NCBI GenBank assembly: GCA_964421355.1 | Contig: CAYQWX010000003.1 | Span: 1 to 64,000 of the forward strand | Reading direction: 5' to 3' | DNA from: JALTDM01 sp964421355 | GTDB lineage: Bacteria > Bacteroidota > Bacteroidia > Bacteroidales > JALTDM01 | Length of the DNA stretch: 64,000 bases | In this document: positions 44,750 to 51,642 of the stretch, one piece after another | Layout: each line of letters opens with the position of its first letter | How positions within the stretch are numbered: the stretch's first letter is position 1 | The notes under the pieces: model-generated | The model's database searches: none | Told to the model about the DNA's origin: nothing | Seen by the model: only the letters and a program-made list of their open reading frames with translations | Program-made: the position numbers and the translations under genes

Positions 44750-45269
44750 TATAAAACATCAATGAAAACTCAGCAGTAACAGCACCCAAATTAAAAAACG
44801 AGCTATATGAATCCTCTTCATCAGCAACATTAATAGAATAAATACCATACCCAAGCATAAATGAAATAGCTATTACATTCCACGTTTTGGCAGAAACTCC
44901 CAACCCAGTTCCAACAGAATAAAGTATAGGGTAATCTACATTAAAAAAATAGGAATAATTGGCAGCTAGCCCCAAGTAAGCAAAACCTGTAAAATTTTTA
45001 TTATCACGTATTTTATAAAAACCTGTAAGCCCACCAGAAGCAAAAGCTATTCTAGAACCACTAAAAATAGGAGGCATTATAGTTGTTTGTATTGCCCAAT
45101 GAGTTTTTATTTCCTTTTTCAAAGCAATACCAATCCCGGTAGATGTTCCAACATTAAATCCCATTGACCAAGTTGAAGCCTCCTCATTTTTCACATCATT
45201 TTGTGCAACTCCCTTATTATACATCAACATTATAAGTAATAATAATATAGAAAATATTTTTATTTTCAT
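44742..45269 (-). CDS. Small outer-membrane beta-barrel paralogue 3
   Basis: A 175-residue exported protein with a signal peptide ending near NKGVAQ. The mature 150 residues alternate hydrophobic and polar positions with many Gly and aromatic residues, fitting an eight-stranded barrel of OmpX size. It shares with its two upstream neighbours the N-terminal pattern W-x-x-G-x-N-x-G-x-x-x-G-x-G-x-A-x-K-K-x-I (WSMGFNVGTSTGIGIALKK), the PPIFSG segment and the terminal FSLMFYIK. The final residue is Lys rather than an aromatic. It overlaps paralogue 2 by 4 bp. Its stop overlaps the convergent glycosyltransferase gene by 8 bp. Function unknown; context suggests a link to the ExbB/ExbD genes. Confidence 0.7.
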   Translation of the reverse strand: MKIKIFSILLLLIMLMYNKGVAQNDVKNEEASTWSMGFNVGTSTGIGIALKKEIKTHWAIQTTIMPPIFSGSRIAFASGGLTGFYKIRDNKNFTGFAYLGLAANYSYFFNVDYPILYSVGTGLGVSAKTWNVIAISFMLGYGIYSINVADEEDSYSSFFNLGAVTAEFSLMFYIK

Positions 45270-45793
45270 TTTCTTTCTTTTGTTGGAATGTAAAACATTA
45301 AAGATACTCCAATATCCACAAAAGTAAAAAATGGATTATCCGCAGTCACCTTATTTTGAAAATCTTTATTTATTCCATATCCAATCCTTAGTGTATATTG
45401 CAAATTAGGTGTTTTCAAAATTGCCCCCAATCCTGCTCCTGCTTTCAGCCTTATATTATCTATACTAGTAGTAGATTTATAATTGTGAGCAGATATATAA
45501 GAAACTAACTCTATTTTTTCGGTTTCAGTTATTATATACTGGCCAACTAAACCCAAAGAATAATATATAATATCTCTATAATTTTCATGATTTCTCCACT
45601 GTGATATAAATACAGGTGGAGTTACTACTCCCTGTATTTCAAAACTATTTTTAATTCTCTTTTTAAGAGCAAATCCAACTCCTGTAGCTCTACCTAGATT
45701 CCATCCGATTAACCATTTTGAATTTTCTACCTGAGCATTTGTAACAAAAATTAAAAAGAATGTAAATAAAAATATAAAAAAGCGTTTACTCAT
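45266..45793 (-). CDS. Small outer-membrane beta-barrel paralogue 2
   Basis: A 175-residue exported protein with a signal peptide ending in IFVTNAQ. Pattern shared with the flanking genes: WLIGWNLGRATGVGFALKKRI, TPPVFISQW, a central GLVGQYII, and the terminal VSLMFYIPTKERK, which is longer and more basic than in the other two. Predicted beta-barrel. It overlaps the downstream paralogue by 4 bp and lies 7 bp after paralogue 1, so the three form one translated block behind the two exbD genes. I cannot assign a known family. Confidence 0.7.
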   Translation of the reverse strand: MSKRFFIFLFTFFLIFVTNAQVENSKWLIGWNLGRATGVGFALKKRIKNSFEIQGVVTPPVFISQWRNHENYRDIIYYSLGLVGQYIITETEKIELVSYISAHNYKSTTSIDNIRLKAGAGLGAILKTPNLQYTLRIGYGINKDFQNKVTADNPFFTFVDIGVSLMFYIPTKERK

Positions 45794-45799
45794 ATAGTT

Positions 45800-46336
45800 T
45801 TATTTGACATAAAACAAAACAGAAATCTCTCCTGTAATAGAAGTAAATATAGAACCATCTGATTGAGTATATAACCCATATCCTGCCATAAACGATAAAG
45901 AAATGATATCCATTCTAAAAGAAAGCCCTAGTCCAGTTCCAAAATTCAAATTATTCCTATTAACCAATTCTTTTATTTCATCTCCATTCTGATAATTATA
46001 AGTATATCTTACATACTGGGAAAAATAATCACCTACACTTAAATAAGAAAAAGTGGACATATTTATATTTTCATAAAACTTGTAAAATCCCATTAATCCA
46101 CCGGACATAAAATTTATTCTTTCATCTCGTATCCACGGAGGCATAAAATTTACTTGAATTGCAAATTTATTAAATTCTTTTCTTACCGCTAATCCTGCAC
46201 CACTACAAGCACCAATATGAGCACCTATCATCCATGTCTTATTTTGTATAGGAGTATCTGTTACTTTTTTACCCTGTGAAAAAAGATTTAGATTAAATAG
46301 AAATAATAAAATAACAACTAAATAAATCTTTTTCAT
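45800..46336 (-). CDS. Small outer-membrane beta-barrel paralogue 1
   Basis: A 178-residue exported protein with a signal peptide ending at FNLNLFSQG. It shares WMIGAHIGACSGAGLAVRKEF, MPPWIRDERINFMSGGLMGFYK and the terminal EISVLFYVK with the next two genes. I choose the ATG at 46336, 5 bp after the exbD stop, instead of an upstream TTG at 46348 that would overlap exbD. Sequence divergence among the three paralogues is high, so the triplication is old. Predicted barrel of about eight strands, function unknown. Confidence 0.7.
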   Translation of the reverse strand: MKKIYLVVILLFLFNLNLFSQGKKVTDTPIQNKTWMIGAHIGACSGAGLAVRKEFNKFAIQVNFMPPWIRDERINFMSGGLMGFYKFYENINMSTFSYLSVGDYFSQYVRYTYNYQNGDEIKELVNRNNLNFGTGLGLSFRMDIISLSFMAGYGLYTQSDGSIFTSITGEISVLFYVK

Positions 46337-46341
46337 ACTAT

Positions 46342-46815
46342 TTACCAATTCTTATTTCTCTTACGAGCAGAGTAATTTATTTTAAGAGCATTTACTTTTC
46401 TCAATTCCTGCTTAACATCGGTAACTATACCCATTTTTGTATCCTCATCTACTTTTAAAGAAGTAGTCATAAGAGGAATCATTTTTTCATTTCTTGCTTC
46501 GCGTTCTTTAATTATAAATTGAGGAACATCCTTCACTTCAGCAAAAGCATCATTTAATTGTATTCTTGGTTCAGTTCCGAATACTTTTTGGAAACGCGCT
46601 TGTGGCTTTCCTATGTAAATATAACTTACCAATGATTTTTTTTCCAATTTTTGCAACTCTGTTGCTTTTGGTAATTTTACAATAATCTTAAGTTCCACTT
46701 CTCGCATAACGGTAGTTACCATAAAGAAAAACAACAACATAAATATTATATCAGGCAAAGATGCTGTTGATATAGCAGGCACTTCTCTATCTTTATCTTT
46801 TTTGAATAATGACAT
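46342..46815 (-). CDS. exbD: ExbD/TolR family protein, copy 2
   Basis: A 157-residue inner-membrane protein with one N-terminal helix. The pore Asp lies in STASLPDIIFMLLFFFMVTT, the ExbD signature. The periplasmic part is longer than in classic ExbD and has an unusual segment EKKSLVSYIYIGKPQAR that is typical of the second ExbD of Bacteroidota. It works with the ExbB protein encoded upstream to use the proton gradient to energise TonB-dependent transport. It starts 1 bp after the first exbD copy. Two different ExbD proteins in tandem are common in this phylum. Confidence 0.93.
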   Translation of the reverse strand: MSLFKKDKDREVPAISTASLPDIIFMLLFFFMVTTVMREVELKIIVKLPKATELQKLEKKSLVSYIYIGKPQARFQKVFGTEPRIQLNDAFAEVKDVPQFIIKEREARNEKMIPLMTTSLKVDEDTKMGIVTDVKQELRKVNALKINYSARKRNKNW

Positions 46816-46816
46816 T

Positions 46817-47392
46817 TTACTTTCCTCCTACATTTTTAGGTTCTGCTTCTGATATTCTTTGCGGATAAATCTTCTTTATAGCTTTTTTTTGATCTTCAGG
46901 CAAATCGTTATAGTGTTTTCCAAACTTTTTCATAGCCAATTCATCTCTTAACTCATTGTAAGCCGCTACCAACTCATTTTGAACAGCTATATACATTTTA
47001 TAACTTGTTCCCCTATCATTCTGCAATGATATAACTTGCTTGGATACGGGATAATTGCCAAAATATGGTATATTCATTATTTTCTTTTCAGGCAAATTAG
47101 ATTTATTATAAGGATTAGCAATAAATTCTTTTGCTTTATCTTTTAATTGATGAATATCCAACGGCTCTCCTTCTACCAATAACTGGTCTTTACTATTTAC
47201 CAATACTATAAATACATTTCTTTCTTTAATTGGAGGTGTTTTTTCTTGATTAGGCGGAGGTGGAGGTGGCAATTTCCTTACCAATCCCGTATCTACATCC
47301 ATTGTGGTAGTTACCAAGAAAAATATCAATAACAAAAATGCTATATCTGCTGTTGAACTTGCATTTACTTCAGGAACTTTTCTCTTTGCCAT
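46817..47392 (-). CDS. exbD: ExbD/TolR family protein, copy 1
   Basis: A 191-residue inner-membrane protein. The single helix carries the conserved Asp in SSTADIAFLLLIFFLVTTTMD. After it comes a proline run (LPPPPPPNQEK), which would require EF-P for translation, and a periplasmic domain with NVFIVLVNSKDQLLVEGEPL. A YFGNYPVSKQVISLQNDRGT segment is typical of the Bacteroidota ExbD with a longer C-terminus. It is the first of two exbD genes, placed 67 bp after the small four-helix membrane protein gene with a hairpin in that gap. Confidence 0.93.
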   Translation of the reverse strand: MAKRKVPEVNASSTADIAFLLLIFFLVTTTMDVDTGLVRKLPPPPPPNQEKTPPIKERNVFIVLVNSKDQLLVEGEPLDIHQLKDKAKEFIANPYNKSNLPEKKIMNIPYFGNYPVSKQVISLQNDRGTSYKMYIAVQNELVAAYNELRDELAMKKFGKHYNDLPEDQKKAIKKIYPQRISEAEPKNVGGK

Positions 47393-47414
47393 ATTACAAT
47401 GTATTTTAATAAAT

Positions 47415-47450
47415 AGGAAAGAAGGCTAACAACCTTCTTTTCCCTATTCA
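47415..47450 (-). promoter_or_regulatory. Intra-operon hairpin between the four-helix protein gene and exbD
   Basis: On the plus strand ATAGGAAAGAAGG, loop CTAACAA, CCTTCTTTTCCCTAT: an eight-base core AAAGAAGG/CCTTCTTT extended by five pairs with a bulge. In the operon direction (minus) it is followed by TTATT but not by a long T run, so it is more likely a partial terminator or RNA-processing or stability element than a full stop. It sits in the only sizeable gap of the operon. Confidence 0.55.
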
Positions 47451-47459
47451 TTATTATAT

Positions 47460-47873
47460 TTATTTCAAACTATTATAAATCTCCGTAACAATTATTGATG
47501 TTATGGCTAACAAAAACAAAATATAAGTAGTAATCAAACCTGTCCCCACTGCTTTTTGCATACTTGGAGTATTATCAGGACCACTATATCCTACCATATG
47601 CATTACTTGGTCAGATGCCAAAGCATACGCTATCAAAACAATAACCGCCATAATTCCCAAACCGATAAAAGTATTTACGGCACCTTTGGGATTAGTTATC
47701 ATTTGGTATATAGGAAATCCTATTGATAATACTGCAGCTATTCCAAAATATACATAAGCCAAATCTATTAATAATTCTTCTGAGATAACTTCTGTATAAA
47801 ACAGTATTCCAATAAGAGCTCCTGCCCCAAGTAATACATATAAAAATATGGTAATTGCTTTTACAAATTTCAT
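47460..47873 (-). CDS. Four-helix membrane protein of the exbB-exbD cluster
   Basis: A 137-residue integral membrane protein with four predicted helices (FLYVLLGAGALIGILFY, LAYVYFGIAAVLSIGFPIY, AVNTFIGLGIMAVIVLIAYA and GLITTYILFLLAITSIIVTE). No charged residue stands out in the helices. A gene of this size and topology is regularly placed between exbB and exbD in Bacteroidota; its function has not been named to my knowledge. It is 14 bp after exbB. It may stabilise or regulate the ExbB/ExbD motor, which is inference from position only. Confidence 0.75.
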   Translation of the reverse strand: MKFVKAITIFLYVLLGAGALIGILFYTEVISEELLIDLAYVYFGIAAVLSIGFPIYQMITNPKGAVNTFIGLGIMAVIVLIAYALASDQVMHMVGYSGPDNTPSMQKAVGTGLITTYILFLLAITSIIVTEIYNSLK

Positions 47874-47887
47874 AATCTTAAATTATT

Positions 47888-48748
47888 TTATTGGTTATTT
47901 TTTTGATATTTAACCATAATATCCATAAAGGAAATAGTAGCATCTTCCATACTTGTTACCAAACTGTCAACTTTTGATAAAATATAATTGTAGAAGATTT
48001 GAAGTATAAGTGCTACAATCAACCCCGATACTGTGGTAATCAACGCAACTTTAATACCTCCTGCAACCAAAGAAGCTGACACATCACCTGCTTTTTGGAT
48101 AGCATCAAATGCTTGGATCATCCCGATTACTGTTCCCATAAATCCTAACATAGGAGCAATGGCTATAAACAATGAAATCCAAGTAAGACCTCTTTCCATA
48201 AGTCCCATCTGAACGCTACCATAAGATATAATAGATTTTTCTATCATATCTAAAGTGTTGCCATCTTTATATCTCATAAGACCTTGATAATAAAGACTTG
48301 CTATAGGTCCTCGGGTGTTTCTTGCTACTTCCAATGCAGCATCTACACCTTGATTAAATAAAGCATCTTCAAACTGTTGAATAAATTTCTTTGTATTTAT
48401 TGTGGCTAAATTCAAATAAAGTATTCTTTCTATAGCAATAGCCAAACCAAAGATAAGTGATAACAAGATAGTTGCCATAAATCCGGCACCACCTTCTATA
48501 AATTTCTTTTTGATTTGATAATGAAGACCTGACTTTTCGGGAACGTTTGTTTCGTCTTTTTTTGCTTCATCTTTTTTTACTCCTGCAGTATCTACCTTTG
48601 CAGTATCAGTCTTTGTTGCACTGGTATCTTTTGCTACTGCCGTGGTATCTGCAGCTGCTTTAGACGAATCTACTTCTACTTCCGCAAAAACAGTGTTTAC
48701 ACTGATTGCCATCAATAGTACTACCAATAATTTTGTCATTTTTTTCAT
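47888..48748 (-). CDS. exbB: MotA/TolQ/ExbB proton channel protein
   Basis: A 286-residue inner-membrane proton channel. A signal-like N-terminal helix (KLLVVLLMAISVNTVFA) is followed by a periplasmic linker rich in Asp, Thr and Lys (residues about 25-70, for example TDTAKVDTAGVKKDEAKK), then three helices of the ExbB core, with RGLTWISLFIAIAPMLGFMG, TVIGMIQAFDAIQKAGDVSA and GIKVALITTVSGLIVALILQ. The cleavable signal and long linker are the usual Bacteroidota form. It is the first gene of a unit with the four-helix protein, two exbD genes and three barrel paralogues. I did not find a consensus -7 motif directly upstream. Confidence 0.94.
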   Translation of the reverse strand: MKKMTKLLVVLLMAISVNTVFAEVEVDSSKAAADTTAVAKDTSATKTDTAKVDTAGVKKDEAKKDETNVPEKSGLHYQIKKKFIEGGAGFMATILLSLIFGLAIAIERILYLNLATINTKKFIQQFEDALFNQGVDAALEVARNTRGPIASLYYQGLMRYKDGNTLDMIEKSIISYGSVQMGLMERGLTWISLFIAIAPMLGFMGTVIGMIQAFDAIQKAGDVSASLVAGGIKVALITTVSGLIVALILQIFYNYILSKVDSLVTSMEDATISFMDIMVKYQKNNQ

Positions 48749-48899
48749 AAGAAATTATTTTTTTTTAATTATCAAAAAATGTTTTTTCAGCGTGCTAAAT
48801 TATAAAAAAAATCTTTACCAAATAATGTTTTTCTAAAAAATGGAATTTTTATTTTAACAAAAACATAGAAGTAAGGATTTAGGTTTGTTCAAATAATGT

Positions 48900-48907
48900 T
48901 AATTTTG
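48900..48907 (+). promoter_or_regulatory. -7 promoter element of the thioredoxin gene
   Basis: TAATTTTG, an exact TAnnTTTG match, 18 bp before the ATG at 48926. It lies downstream of an alternative ATG at 48896, so the longer frame would not be transcribed from it. This decides the start. Confidence 0.55.
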
Positions 48908-48925
48908 CACAAAAAAATTAAATTT

Positions 48926-49270
48926 ATGGAATATCCTAAAGTTAATGATTTAGAACATTTTGAAACATTAAGAAAAGATAATGCTGCTATACTATTTTAT
49001 TTTTCCAATGATGACTGTAATGTATGCAAAGTTCTTAAACCAAAAGTATATGAAATGTTACAAGAAAAATACCCAGAAATAAAATTTTATTATGTAGATA
49101 CAAAAGCAACACCTGATATAGCAGCACAAAATAGAGTTTTTACTATTCCTACTTTACTTGTATTTTTTGATGGCAGAGAACTCATTAGACGAAGCCGTTA
49201 TATAGGGATAAATGAATTGGCAAACGAAATAAGCCGTCCTTATGAAATTATGTTTTCCGAAACGATATAA
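48926..49270 (+). CDS. Thioredoxin-family protein (CNVC)
   Basis: A 114-residue cytoplasmic thioredoxin fold. The redox motif is Cys31-Asn-Val-Cys34 in FSNDDCNVCKVLKPKV, different from the WCGPC of true thioredoxins. The cis-Pro is present in FTIPTLLVFFDGREL. The N-terminal LRKDNAAILFYFS strand and the length fit the thioredoxin superfamily. It may serve as a specialised reductase or oxidant defence protein; the substrate is unknown. The start at MEYPK is chosen over an ATG ten codons upstream because a promoter element lies between them. kdsA follows 11 bp later in the same direction. Confidence 0.85.
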   Translation: MEYPKVNDLEHFETLRKDNAAILFYFSNDDCNVCKVLKPKVYEMLQEKYPEIKFYYVDTKATPDIAAQNRVFTIPTLLVFFDGRELIRRSRYIGINELANEISRPYEIMFSETI

Positions 49271-49281
49271 ATTACTAAACA

Positions 49282-50088
49282 ATGAACAATATTGATTTTT
49301 TATCTAAAAAAAATAAAAACTTTTTTTTACTTGCAGGACCTTGTGTAGTAGAAGGGGAAAAAATAACTTTTGAAATAGCAGAAACAATTGTAAAAATAAC
49401 TGACAAACTAAAAATACCTTTTGTTTTCAAAGCTTCATATAAAAAAGCTAACAGAACAAAATTATCTTCTTTTAAAGGGATAGGAGACAAAGAAGCATTA
49501 ACCATATTAAAAAATATAAAAAAAGAATTTTCCATACCGATAATCACGGATATACATTCGGAAGCAGAAGCATATCTTGCAGCAGAATATGATGTGGACA
49601 TTTTACAAATACCTGCTTTTTTGTCAAGACAAACAGAATTGCTTATTGCAGCAGGTAAAACAGGAAAATATGTAAATATAAAAAAGGGACAATTTATGGC
49701 TCCTCATACTATGAATTTTGCTGCCGAAAAAGTAGCAAGCACAGGTAATGACAAGATTTTGCTAACCGAACGCGGCACATTCTTCGGGTATAATGATTTG
49801 GTAGTTGATTTCCGCTCCGTGCCTATTATGCAAAAAACAGGATATCCCGTGATAGTGGATATTACCCACTCCCTACAACAACCCAATACTACTAAAGGCG
49901 TAACAGGAGGCAACCCAGAACTGATAGAAACAATGGGACGAGCAGCAGTGGCTGTTGGAGCTAACGGTATCTTTTTAGAAACACACCCTCAACCTGAAAA
50001 AGCGTTATCCGACGGAGCAAACATGTTACGATTAGAACTTCTGGAAGATTTATTAAAAAAATTGATAGCTATAAGGAATGTAGTATAA
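49282..50088 (+). CDS. kdsA: 3-deoxy-8-phosphooctulonate synthase (metal-dependent type)
   Basis: A 268-residue enzyme joining phosphoenolpyruvate and arabinose-5-phosphate to make Kdo-8-phosphate for the LPS inner core. The blocks are FLLAGPCVVEGEKITFE, VFKASYKKANRTKLSSFKG, PIITDIHSEAEAYLAAEYD, LQIPAFLSRQTELL, NIKKGQFMAPHTM, ERGTFFGYNDLVVDFRS and the closing FLETHPQPEKALSDGANM. Cys21 of AGPC stands where the metal-dependent (Aquifex-like) class binds its metal, with the His of DITHS, Glu of FLETH and Asp of SDGAN as the other ligands; the E. coli class has Asn there. It follows the thioredoxin gene and ends at a bidirectional hairpin. Confidence 0.95.
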   Translation: MNNIDFLSKKNKNFFLLAGPCVVEGEKITFEIAETIVKITDKLKIPFVFKASYKKANRTKLSSFKGIGDKEALTILKNIKKEFSIPIITDIHSEAEAYLAAEYDVDILQIPAFLSRQTELLIAAGKTGKYVNIKKGQFMAPHTMNFAAEKVASTGNDKILLTERGTFFGYNDLVVDFRSVPIMQKTGYPVIVDITHSLQQPNTTKGVTGGNPELIETMGRAAVAVGANGIFLETHPQPEKALSDGANMLRLELLEDLLKKLIAIRNVV

Positions 50089-50133
50089 AAAAGGAGATTA
50101 AAGAATATTTTTTTCTTCCCTAATCTCCTTTTT
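50088..50133. terminator. Bidirectional terminator between kdsA and the ChaN-like gene
   Basis: AAAAAGGAGATTA (50088-50100) pairs with TAATCTCCTTTTT (50121-50133) around a 20-nt loop. A T run flanks the stem on both strands, which suits two converging genes. Confidence 0.85.
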
Positions 50134-50153
50134 AACCAGAAAAAGATAAAGTA

Positions 50154-51038
50154 TTAATATGTAGTAGTCATATCTTCGGGAACTACTATGATATAGTCGG
50201 CTTTTGTTTGATTTTCTTTATCCAACTTTGATACATCTTTTTGCATTACGGTAGATATTGTTTTTATGCTTACTTGTTTGTTTTGTAACTTTATATGCCA
50301 TACAATACCTTGATAGTTATCAGAATGATAAGAACCGTTGAAATGATAAAATGTTTTTCCTTTTTCCCAGTTTTTCAGGATAAAATATGCCATTGTTGCA
50401 TCTTTTATAGCTTGAGCTTTGGGCAGATTTTGATTTTTCATTGGTCCCATCATACCTTTTAAGTGTCCTCCCATATTTAGCATATTTTTGTAACATGGCA
50501 AATTGGGGTCATAATTTATAGGTAATGGTGCAATATATTTTTTTGCCTCATTTGAAAGTTTGTTTAATGCTTCAAAACCACCTCTTGCAACCATTGCTGC
50601 ATAACGGCGAGGGATATTTGTTGCAACAAAATGTATTTTATTTTTCACTGCAAAATCTAATAGTGGTTTGTAGTCGGTTTTATAATTAGGCCACAAACGG
50701 GCTTCTTCTTCAAAATCTTTTGCTCTGATTATTCCATTTTGATATTCATCAAGCATCAATTGATTATCGGCTTCAAACATTTCTGCTCCCATTATAAGTT
50801 TTTTGCCTTTTTGGGCAAAAAGTCCCTTTGCTACTTGTAATTCTAACCAATGTGATATTGGATTGTTGTGTAATTCTCCAAAGAAAATTATATCTCCTTT
50901 GGCTACATCATTAAGCATAGTGGTATAATCTACTTTTTCACCCTTGTTGTTAAAAATTTGATATGCAGGTTTGTCTTGTGCAAATAGTTGTATGCCTGTC
51001 CACATTACTACTAATGTTGTAAAAATAAGTTTTTTCAT
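50154..51038 (-). CDS. ChaN/Tiki-superfamily protein (haem-binding or peptidase-like)
   Basis: A 294-residue exported protein with a signal peptide ending at IQLFAQ. It carries the ChaN (DUF399) pattern: GDIIFFGELHNNPISHWLE (the conserved Gly-Glu-x-His), KLIMGAEMFEADNQLMLDEY, FVATNIPRRYAAMVARGG (the Asn-x-Pro-Arg region), IKDATMAYFILKNW and TFYHFNGSYHSD, the second conserved His pair. ChaN proteins bind haem in some Proteobacteria; related Tiki proteins are metalloproteases. No lipobox Cys is seen. It is the last gene of an AsmA, chimera, ChaN unit. Its first 150 bp and the spacer before it are duplicated at 51.5-51.6 kb. Confidence 0.88.
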   Translation of the reverse strand: MKKLIFTTLVVMWTGIQLFAQDKPAYQIFNNKGEKVDYTTMLNDVAKGDIIFFGELHNNPISHWLELQVAKGLFAQKGKKLIMGAEMFEADNQLMLDEYQNGIIRAKDFEEEARLWPNYKTDYKPLLDFAVKNKIHFVATNIPRRYAAMVARGGFEALNKLSNEAKKYIAPLPINYDPNLPCYKNMLNMGGHLKGMMGPMKNQNLPKAQAIKDATMAYFILKNWEKGKTFYHFNGSYHSDNYQGIVWHIKLQNKQVSIKTISTVMQKDVSKLDKENQTKADYIIVVPEDMTTTY

Positions 51039-51050
51039 AATTTTATATTT

Positions 51051-51629
51051 TTAACTGTTTTGAGCTTTTTTTATGAGTTTATCACCTTTTTGTCTAGCTT
51101 CATCTATTATTTGTTGAGCATTTTTATTGGCATCTTTTTCCAGTTTATCAGCTTTGGAATTAGCATCTTTCTCTACTTTTTCAGCCTTTTTATTAGCTTC
51201 TTGTTGAAGTTTTTGAGCAGAAACTGTTGCTTTTCTTTTCTCTGCCGGATCTTTGGCTTGTTTGATTAGTTGATCTCCTTTCCGTTTTGCTTCATATCTT
51301 ATTTGTTGAGCGGTTTTCTTACCTTCCGACCTTATTTTTTCTGCTTGCCTATGTGCTTCATTATTTATTTGTTGTGCTTCCTTTTTAGCTTCTGACAATA
51401 GTCTAGATGCTTGCTTCTTAGCTCTTTGTATAGCTTCTTGTTTTTTCTTTTTGGGCTTACCTTTCACGTGTTGTTTTACATTTTGCACTACTTCATTGTT
51501 ATATAAATTTCCCACCAATATTATCTCTCCTTTATCTAAGTTATTAAAAATAGATACGGGCTTATCTTGTACATACAAATGAATATTTGCCCACATTACT
51601 ACTAATGTTGTAAAAATAAACTTTTCCAT
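51051..51629 (-). CDS. Chimeric protein: ChaN-type N-terminus joined to the AsmA-type helical tail
   Basis: A 192-residue exported protein with two parts of different origin. Residues 1 to about 45 match the start of the ChaN protein that follows: KFIFTTLVVMWANIHLYVQDKP against KLIFTTLVVMWTGIQLFAQDKP (first 20 each), and then KGEIILVGNLYNN against KGDIIFFGELHNN, with the conserved Glu and His lost. A 15-residue stretch is missing. Residues 61-192 match the last 132 residues of the upstream AsmA protein without a gap, both being 11-residue helical repeats ending KGDKLIKKAQNS or KGNELIKKAENS. The spacers before both ChaN copies are also alike. A tandem duplication across the AsmA/ChaN junction explains this exactly. 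The frame is intact, so it is probably expressed as a secreted helical protein; function unknown. Confidence 0.85.
   Translation of the reverse strand: MEKFIFTTLVVMWANIHLYVQDKPVSIFNNLDKGEIILVGNLYNNEVVQNVKQHVKGKPKKKKQEAIQRAKKQASRLLSEAKKEAQQINNEAHRQAEKIRSEGKKTAQQIRYEAKRKGDQLIKQAKDPAEKRKATVSAQKLQQEANKKAEKVEKDANSKADKLEKDANKNAQQIIDEARQKGDKLIKKAQNS
51054..51449 (-). repeat. Helical-tail repeat, copy in the chimeric gene
   Basis: 396 bp encoding 132 residues, colinear with 51646-52041. It encodes eleven-residue units such as EAKKEAQQINN, EAHRQAEKIRS, EANKKAEKVEK and DANSKADKLEK in two blocks separated by a 20-residue linker. Identity to the AsmA copy is roughly 70-75% by eye, so the duplication is not recent. 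Confidence 0.85.
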
Positions 51630-51642
51630 AACTTTATATTTT

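Noticed and set aside
48896..48925. Ten-residue N-terminal extension of the thioredoxin
   Set aside because: The ATG at 48896 lies before the TAATTTTG element, and MEYPK at 48926 gives a normal thioredoxin N-terminus.
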